Assembly: GCA_028702365.1 (NCBI GenBank)
Contig: JAQVOZ010000006.1
Location: forward strand, 1 to 18,183
Source of the DNA: Candidatus Omnitrophota bacterium
GTDB taxonomy: Bacteria > Omnitrophota > Gorgyraeia > Duberdicusellales > 4484-171
Length of the DNA: 18,183 nt
Direction of reading: 5' to 3'
The notes under the pieces are model-generated. The model had not been told where the DNA came from, did no database searches, and saw nothing but the letters and a program-made list of their open reading frames with translations. Position 1 is the stretch's first letter, and each line of letters begins with the position of its first letter. Shown here in pieces: positions 13,577 to 18,183 of this stretch. The translations under genes were made by a program, and so were the position numbers.

Positions 13577-13588
13577 TTTCAGTCTAAA

Positions 13589-14170
13589 ATGTTGTTAGCC
13601 GTGAGTGAAGAAAAAAAAGAATTAAGAAAGAAATTACTAGCCAAACTCTTATCTTTAACCGGAGAAGAGTTAAAAAGGAGGAGCCAGAATGTTGAAAAAC
13701 GCTTATCAAACTTACCTATATACAAATATGCAAAACTCGTTATGGTTTATTACCCTTTAAGGGGTGAAGTAAATATTTTAGGGATGGTTAGGAAAGATTT
13801 GGGACTTAAGCGATTTTGTTTCCCATTTATGAATTTAGAAACAAAAGATTTAGAGGTTTACGAGGTAAATAGTCTGGAGGATGATTTTTCTGTTGGCCCT
13901 TTCGGGATTATGCAGCCCTTGCCGGGAAAGACAAAAAAAGTAAATATCGAAGAAATAGATATGGTTATTGTCCCTGCCCTTGCTTTTGACCGAAATTGTA
14001 ACCGATTGGGCAGAGGAGCAGGGTTTTATGACCGCTTCCTGAAAAGGCTGAATCCTCCTTGTAAAAAAGTGGGTATCGCTTTCGAATCCCAAGTCTTGGA
14101 TGACCTTCCTATCCATCCTTCCATGGATCAGAAAGTTGACGTAATCGTCAGCGAAAATTTCTGTCTCTAA
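13589..14170 (+). CDS. 5-formyltetrahydrofolate cyclo-ligase
   Basis: A 193-residue protein of the 5-FCL (MTHFS/YgfA) family, the usual length. It converts 5-formyl-THF to 5,10-methenyl-THF with ATP, returning an inert folate to one-carbon metabolism. Seen: basic N-terminal helix (EEKKELRKKLL), MVYYPLRGEVN, FGIMQPLPG, and the diagnostic IVPALAFDRNCNRLGRGAGF followed by YDRFL, then VGIAFESQVLDDLPIHPSMD. Start choice is open: ATG 13589 lies about 12 bases after the hairpin-bound GGAGGGG, while GTG 13601 would give 189 residues. In many bacteria this gene stands next to rny and the YmdB-family gene, as here. Confidence 0.93.
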   Translation: MLLAVSEEKKELRKKLLAKLLSLTGEELKRRSQNVEKRLSNLPIYKYAKLVMVYYPLRGEVNILGMVRKDLGLKRFCFPFMNLETKDLEVYEVNSLEDDFSVGPFGIMQPLPGKTKKVNIEEIDMVIVPALAFDRNCNRLGRGAGFYDRFLKRLNPPCKKVGIAFESQVLDDLPIHPSMDQKVDVIVSENFCL

Positions 14171-14216
14171 AGTAAACTACAATTTGGTTTAATCAGGTTT
14201 TTTGAAGGAGGTAATT

Positions 14217-15767
14217 ATGGGAATTATTTACGTATTATTGGGTATTGTCGCCGGCCTTGTTTCAGGATGGTGGCTTGGCGAAATTTTCGAAAAAAATAAA
14301 CTCAAGAAAGCAAAAGACGATGCAGACAAAATCTTAAAAGAAGCAAAATTAAAAGGCGAAGAAGTAGTCCGTAAGGCAGATTTGGACGGAAAAGAATTGC
14401 TTTATAAATTGCGGATGGATTTCGACAAGCAGCATACTGCGAAAAAAGACGAACTGTTTCAACTGGAAAAACGCCTCATTCAGCGCGAGGAAAACCTTGA
14501 AAAGAGGCTGGATTTTATCGAAACCAAAGAGCAGGAACTTTCAGCGCGGGAGGCAAACCTTAAAAAACTTTCACAGGAGCTCGAGAGTAAAAATGAAACT
14601 CTTCGGCAGTTGATAGAAGAAGAAAAAGAAAAATTAAGAAAAATTTCTTCCCTCACCCAGGAAGAAGCAAGAGAGCTGCTTCTTAAAAGATATGAAGAAG
14701 AGTTAAGGTCGGAAAAAGCAAAAATGATACGTGTGATGGAAGAAGAAGTCAAAGAAGAAGCAGAAAAAAAAGCAAAAGAAATAGTTTCTCTGGCCATACA
14801 AAAATGTGCGGTTGAGCAAACAACTGAAAGCACGGTAAGTGTGGTGCAGCTTCCCAATGACGAGATAAAGGGGCGCATTATAGGCAGAGAGGGCAGAAAT
14901 ATCAGGGCATTTGAAATGGCAACCGGCGTAGACCTTGTAATAGACGATACTCCGGAAGCGGTTAATCTTTCAAGCTTTGACCCTGTAAGGCGTGAAGTTG
15001 CCCGCATATCGCTTGAGAGGCTTATCCAGGATGGCAGAATTCATCCTGCGCGAATTGAAGAGATTGTTGAGAAAACCAAGCAGGATTTTGAAAAACAATT
15101 GATGGAAGAAGGTAAAGCGGCCGCTTTTGAAATAGGCGTGCACAACCTTCATCCGGAACTGATTAAGCTTTTGGGAAAATTGAAATACCGCACGAGCTTC
15201 GGCCAGAACGCGCTTCAGCATTCAAAAGAAGTGGCTTTTATAATGGGAGTTCTTGCTTCAGAGCTCGAACTTGACCCCAGGCTTGCCAAAAGAGCAGGGC
15301 TCTTGCATGATATCGGAAAAGCAGTAGACCACCAGGTTGAAGGAACGCATGCGCAAATAGGCGCGGAACTTTTAAAAAAGTACGGTGAAAACGAAATAGT
15401 CATAAATGCCGCAGAGGCCCATCATGAAGAAAAGGAATTTAACTCTTTGTATTCGCTACTCGCTCTTGTTTCTGATGCTATTTCAGCTTCACGCCCCGGA
15501 GCAAGAAGGGAAACGCTCGAAAGTTACATTAAGAGATTAAGACAACTTGAAACCATAGCTAATTCTTTTCCGGGCGTTGATAAGAGTTATGCTATTTCTG
15601 CCGGACGCGAAATAAGAGTGATAATCCAGGCAAGCAAGGTAAAAGACGAAGAAGTTTCTCTCCTTGCTCACGAAGTAAAGAAGAAAATTGAAGCAGAAAT
15701 GGATTATCCCGGAAATATAAAAATAACAGCCATACGGGAAACCAGGGCTATTGATTATGCAAAATAG
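14217..15767 (+). CDS. rny: Ribonuclease Y
   Basis: A 516-residue membrane-anchored endoribonuclease that initiates mRNA decay. An N-terminal membrane helix (IYVLLGIVAGLVSGWWLG) is followed by a long charged coiled coil (about residues 25-200), a KH domain with GRIIGREGRN at 219-228, and an HD domain with His364-Asp365 in LLHDIGKAVDH and AEAHHEEKEF further on. The length matches the family (about 515-520). The start is ATG 14217, with AAGGAGG at 14205-14211; an in-frame TTG at 14202 lies upstream but overlaps that ribosome binding site and is unlikely. It follows the 5-FCL gene by 46 bases. Confidence 0.97.
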   Translation: MGIIYVLLGIVAGLVSGWWLGEIFEKNKLKKAKDDADKILKEAKLKGEEVVRKADLDGKELLYKLRMDFDKQHTAKKDELFQLEKRLIQREENLEKRLDFIETKEQELSAREANLKKLSQELESKNETLRQLIEEEKEKLRKISSLTQEEARELLLKRYEEELRSEKAKMIRVMEEEVKEEAEKKAKEIVSLAIQKCAVEQTTESTVSVVQLPNDEIKGRIIGREGRNIRAFEMATGVDLVIDDTPEAVNLSSFDPVRREVARISLERLIQDGRIHPARIEEIVEKTKQDFEKQLMEEGKAAAFEIGVHNLHPELIKLLGKLKYRTSFGQNALQHSKEVAFIMGVLASELELDPRLAKRAGLLHDIGKAVDHQVEGTHAQIGAELLKKYGENEIVINAAEAHHEEKEFNSLYSLLALVSDAISASRPGARRETLESYIKRLRQLETIANSFPGVDKSYAISAGREIRVIIQASKVKDEEVSLLAHEVKKKIEAEMDYPGNIKITAIRETRAIDYAK

Positions 15768-15779
15768 GCAGCAAATTTA

Positions 15780-15825
15780 CCAAAATCAGCCTGAATTAAG
15801 CGCTTTTTACGCTGAAATAATTTGG
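15780..15825 (+). promoter_or_regulatory. Imperfect hairpin in the rny-ymdB gap
   Basis: CCAAA (15780-15784) pairs with TTTGG (15821-15825) and TCAGC (15786-15790) with GCTGA (15811-15815); an alternative inner pair is AGCG (15799-15802) with CGCT (15810-15813). It lies in the 96-base gap after rny. There is no clean T-run on the 3' side, so it may be a weak attenuator or a decay/processing site rather than a terminator. Confidence 0.3.
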
Positions 15826-15854
15826 TTGAGGAATTTTTAAAGAAGGTATAGAAT
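15826..15854 (+). promoter_or_regulatory. Candidate promoter for the YmdB-family gene, possibly leaderless
   Basis: TTGAGG (15826-15831) and TAGAAT (15849-15854) with a 17-base spacer match 4/6 and 5/6 of the sigma-70 consensus. Transcription would start near 15861, only about 3 bases before the ATG at 15864. No Shine-Dalgarno sequence is present, which agrees with a leaderless message, but AT-rich sequence produces such matches by chance. Confidence 0.3.
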
Positions 15855-15863
15855 ACCTAAATA

Positions 15864-16643
15864 ATGAAAATACTATTTATAGGCGATATAGTAGGAAAGC
15901 CTGCTAGAATCTACATAAAAGAGGCTTTACCTTCTTTAAAAAAGAGCTTAAATCTTGATTTTATAATTGCAAACGGAGAAAACTCCGCTGGCGGTTCGAG
16001 CATTACGCCGGATACGGCGGCGGACCTTTTTGCAAGCTCAATAGATGTGGTTACTACGGGCGACCACATCTTTAAAAAACAGGAAGCAAAACTGGTTCTT
16101 GATACAATGGATGTTTTAAGGCCGCTTAATTACGGCGAACTAGCTAACGGCCGCGGTTGTTTGATAAAAGAAATTAATGGCAAAAAAATAGGCGTGGTTA
16201 ATCTCTTGGGGCGGGTTTTTATGCAACCGATGGATTGCCCCTTTAGGGCAGTCAGGAATATCATCGAGGACCTTCGAAGCAAGGTTAAAGTAATTATCGT
16301 TGATATGCATGCTGAGGCAACCAGCGAAAAACTTGCTATGGGATATTTCCTCGCGGGTAAAGTTACCGCAGTAGTCGGCACGCATACGCATATACCAACG
16401 GCGGATGAAAGAATAATCGATGGGGTAACCGCCTATATTACCGACGTTGGAATGACAGGCAGTTTCGACTCAGTTTTAGGAAGAGAAAAACATCAGATAA
16501 TTGAGCGTTTTGTTACAAACCTGCCGGTTCGTTTTAATTTGGCGCAGAACGACGTACGCATACAGGGCGTTATAATTGAGGCAGATGATGCAACAGGGAA
16601 AGCCATCTCGATAAAAAGGGTAGAATATAAACAGGATGCTTAA
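15864..16643 (+). CDS. YmdB-family (TIGR00282) metallophosphoesterase, probable 2',3'-cyclic nucleotide phosphodiesterase
   Basis: A 259-residue two-metal phosphodiesterase of the YmdB family. Motifs in order: FIGDIVGKP with Asp8, ANGENSAGG with the metal Glu and Asn, TTGDHIF, VDMHAEATSEK, GTHTHIPTADER and TDVGMTGS. Length and motif set are standard. The only change seen is Asp in GDH, where family members often have GNH. Studied members hydrolyse 2',3'- and 3',5'-cyclic nucleotides and affect biofilm and motility programmes together with RNase Y, so the position after rny is meaningful. There is no ribosome binding site before ATG 15864. Confidence 0.93.
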   Translation: MKILFIGDIVGKPARIYIKEALPSLKKSLNLDFIIANGENSAGGSSITPDTAADLFASSIDVVTTGDHIFKKQEAKLVLDTMDVLRPLNYGELANGRGCLIKEINGKKIGVVNLLGRVFMQPMDCPFRAVRNIIEDLRSKVKVIIVDMHAEATSEKLAMGYFLAGKVTAVVGTHTHIPTADERIIDGVTAYITDVGMTGSFDSVLGREKHQIIERFVTNLPVRFNLAQNDVRIQGVIIEADDATGKAISIKRVEYKQDA

Positions 16644-16662
16644 CCGAGCAAAGCGAGGTTAA
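16640..16662 (+). promoter_or_regulatory. Hairpin spanning the ymdB stop and the PilZ RBS
   Basis: TTAACC (16640-16645) is exactly complementary to GGTTAA (16657-16662). The stem includes the TAA stop of the YmdB-family gene and part of the weak Shine-Dalgarno GCGAGG before ATG 16664. Ribosomes finishing the upstream gene would open it, so it suggests translational coupling of the two genes. Confidence 0.4.
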
Positions 16663-16663
16663 A

Positions 16664-17023
16664 ATGGATTATCAAGGCATAGAAAAACGTAGATTCGTAA
16701 GAGCAAAATTTCCTTGCAGTATTTCCATTCATACTTTGCATGAACACGTAATTACTACCTATACAGAAAATATCTCCGCTGGAGGAGTGCGTGTGGTGAT
16801 TGAGGAAAAACTGGAAACCTCCTCGAATGTTGGCTTGGAAATACAGATAAACAAAAATATTATTATATGCAAAGGAAGAATAGTCTGGGTTGTTAATAAA
16901 GAAAGTCCCTACAAAAAAGGCATATTTTACTATGATACAGGCATAGAATTTTATGAAATAAAGGAAAATGACAGGCGTATCATAAATGATGCCATAGAAG
17001 AAATCCTTAAAAGCGAAAAATGA
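16664..17023 (+). CDS. PilZ-domain protein, probable c-di-GMP receptor
   Basis: A 119-residue single PilZ domain. The c-di-GMP-binding marks are visible: RRFVRAKF near residues 9-16 (RxxxR) and ENISAGGVRV in the first beta turn (D/NxSxxG). The rest is a beta-barrel pattern (GLEIQINKNIIICKGRIVWV) and a final helix (NDRRIINDAIEEILKS). It would bind cyclic di-GMP and act through protein contacts. Downstream of a cyclic-nucleotide-type phosphodiesterase this gives a second-messenger flavour, though YmdB is not known to degrade c-di-GMP. The stop overlaps the start of dxs (ATGA). Confidence 0.92.
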   Translation: MDYQGIEKRRFVRAKFPCSISIHTLHEHVITTYTENISAGGVRVVIEEKLETSSNVGLEIQINKNIIICKGRIVWVVNKESPYKKGIFYYDTGIEFYEIKENDRRIINDAIEEILKSEK

Positions 17024-18183
17024 TTTTAGAAAAAATAAATTCTCCAAAAGACCTTAAAAATCTCAAGACGGAAGAGCTTAATGCTTTAAGCCGGGAAATA
17101 AGAGATTTAATAGTTAAGGTAGTTGCAAAAAAAGGCGGCCACCTTGCCTCTTCTTTAGGCGCGGTTGAATTGACGGTTGCGCTTCACTATCTTCTTGATA
17201 CTCCCCGGGATACAATTATTTTCGATGTAGGGCATCAAATTTACGCTCACAAGATATTGACCGGAAGGCGCGAGGCGTTTGTGAATTTAAGAGAGTACAG
17301 GGGGATAAGCGGTTTTCCTAATTCAACGGAAAGCCCATATGACACTTATATATCAGGGCATGCTTCAACGGCTGTTTCCTGGGCGCAGGGAATAGCTGAG
17401 GCAAAAAAACTAAAGAATAATAATTCAAAGACTGTTGCAATAGTGGGCGATGGGTCACTCACCGGAGGAATGTGCTTTGAGGCGCTAAATGCCTGCGGGC
17501 ATACCCAAAGCGACTGCATGGTCATACTCAATCATAACGAAATGAGCATTTCTCCTTCCGTAGGGGCGCTTAGTAATTATCTTGTAAAGCTAACTTCAAT
17601 GCCTGTTTATAACCGCATAAAGAATGAACTTGAATCTTTTCTCGAGCATTTTGCAATAGCAAAAAAACTTACCATTAAAGCAAAAAAATTTGAGGAAGCG
17701 CTTAAAGGCTTAATCGTCCCCGGTATATTTTTCGAAGAGCTCGGGTTTAGGTATTTCGGGCCTATCGACGGCCACGATTTTAATAAACTTATTCCGACTA
17801 TTAAAAATGTTGTTTCTTTAAAAGGGCCAAGAATTCTGCACATTATTACCAAGAAAGGAAAGGGTTATAAATCTTCGGAAAACAACCCGGAAGATTTTCA
17901 TAGCGCAGGCAATTTCGATGTAGCTACCGGGGCGTCTTTAAAAGAGGCCAAAGACGGCTTTGGAGAAATTTTCTCAAAAAAACTGATTGAACTTGCAAAA
18001 AAAGATAAAAAAATTGTGGCTATAACCGCAGCCATGCCTAAAGGAACAGGCCTGCATCTATTCAAAGAGCAGTTTCCCGATAGATTGTATGATGTAGGTA
18101 TTGCGGAATCTCACGCAGTCGGTTTCGCCAGCGGGCTGGCCAAGGGCGGAATTAAACCTGTAGTAGCGCTTTACTCAACATTC
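17020..18183 (+). CDS. dxs: 1-deoxy-D-xylulose-5-phosphate synthase (3' partial)
   Basis: The first 388 codons are present, open to the end of the window; the full enzyme is usually about 620 residues. It condenses pyruvate and glyceraldehyde-3-phosphate with thiamine diphosphate, the first step of the MEP isoprenoid pathway. Seen: KKGGHLASSLGAVELTVALH, FDVGHQIYAHKILTGR, FPNSTESPYD, SGHAST, the TPP motif GDGSLTGG (Asp144), EMSISPSVGALS, FGPIDGHD, and the start of the pyrimidine domain with GIAESHAVGFASGLA. Position 172 reads NHN where most DXS have NDN; the metal-ligand Asn173 is kept. ATG 17020 overlaps the PilZ stop, and no other start fits. Confidence 0.96.
   Translation, partial: MILEKINSPKDLKNLKTEELNALSREIRDLIVKVVAKKGGHLASSLGAVELTVALHYLLDTPRDTIIFDVGHQIYAHKILTGRREAFVNLREYRGISGFPNSTESPYDTYISGHASTAVSWAQGIAEAKKLKNNNSKTVAIVGDGSLTGGMCFEALNACGHTQSDCMVILNHNEMSISPSVGALSNYLVKLTSMPVYNRIKNELESFLEHFAIAKKLTIKAKKFEEALKGLIVPGIFFEELGFRYFGPIDGHDFNKLIPTIKNVVSLKGPRILHIITKKGKGYKSSENNPEDFHSAGNFDVATGASLKEAKDGFGEIFSKKLIELAKKDKKIVAITAAMPKGTGLHLFKEQFPDRLYDVGIAESHAVGFASGLAKGGIKPVVALYSTF

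Noticed and set aside
13404..13588. Canonical 6S RNA (ssrS) between the receivers and 5-FCL
   Set aside because: Length and position suit it, but I could not fold the region as the long rod with a central bubble, the 5' and 3' ends do not pair well, and a strong promoter lies in the middle.
13511..13588. tRNA gene or ZTP/THF riboswitch in the GC-rich leader
   Set aside because: No T-arm GGTTCGA-type sequence, no acceptor pairing, and none of the conserved riboswitch core sequences could be recognised.
14480..15007. Long reverse-strand open frame (175 codons) opposite rny
   Set aside because: Serine-rich translation is what the antisense of a Glu/Lys-rich coiled coil gives; no start signal or family match.

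Overview
The window is a compact, AT-rich bacterial segment in which every supported gene lies on the + strand. Many genes abut or overlap: ATGA junctions at 7246 and 17020, and an 8-base overlap at 12656. No gap exceeds 300 bases. The two long ones are 132-310 and 13404-13588, and both hold inverted repeats rather than genes. There are no rRNAs, tRNAs, CRISPR arrays or transposase genes. Radical-SAM chemistry, a cytoplasmic PAS kinase, PilZ and the DXS isoprenoid route fit an anaerobic Gram-negative type bacterium. The order 5-formyl-THF cyclo-ligase - rny - ymdB-like - dxs, together with base composition, suggests an uncultivated lineage of the Omnitrophota kind, but that assignment is only a guess.

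Region 1 (1-7249) looks like the downstream part of an aromatic (type II) polyketide synthase locus. It holds the C-terminus of a ketosynthase whose ending resembles a KS-beta/chain-length factor, an acyl carrier protein, a metal-dependent cyclase of the HxGTHxDxPxH family (PF04199), a TcmN/WhiE-like aromatase/cyclase, a 12-helix MFS transporter, an exported protein of unknown function, an SDR ketoreductase, a B12-binding-type radical SAM enzyme and an ACMSD-type amidohydrolase/decarboxylase. Inferred flow: KS-alpha/KS-beta (mostly outside the window) and the ACP build a poly-beta-keto chain, the SDR reduces it, the two cyclases fold and aromatise it, the radical SAM enzyme and the amidohydrolase tailor it, and the MFS protein exports it. 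Such loci are best known from actinomycetes, so this is the main discovery candidate.

Region 2 (7246-11550) holds a class IV PLP enzyme, an MtnA/eIF2B-type sugar-phosphate isomerase, a class II aldolase fused to an SCP2 lipid-binding domain, and an aldehyde dehydrogenase. Isomerase plus aldolase plus dehydrogenase matches the logic of 5'-deoxyadenosine (or methylthioadenosine) salvage by the DHAP shunt, which would recycle the by-product of the radical SAM enzyme upstream.

Region 3 (11560-13403) encodes a soluble PAS-histidine kinase and two stand-alone receiver proteins, continuous with the operon before it.

Region 4 (13404-18183) is housekeeping. A structured intergenic region with the best promoter in the window (13479-13507) leads into 5-formyl-THF cyclo-ligase, RNase Y, a YmdB-family phosphodiesterase, a PilZ protein and the first 388 codons of 1-deoxy-D-xylulose-5-phosphate synthase, which runs off the end of the window.
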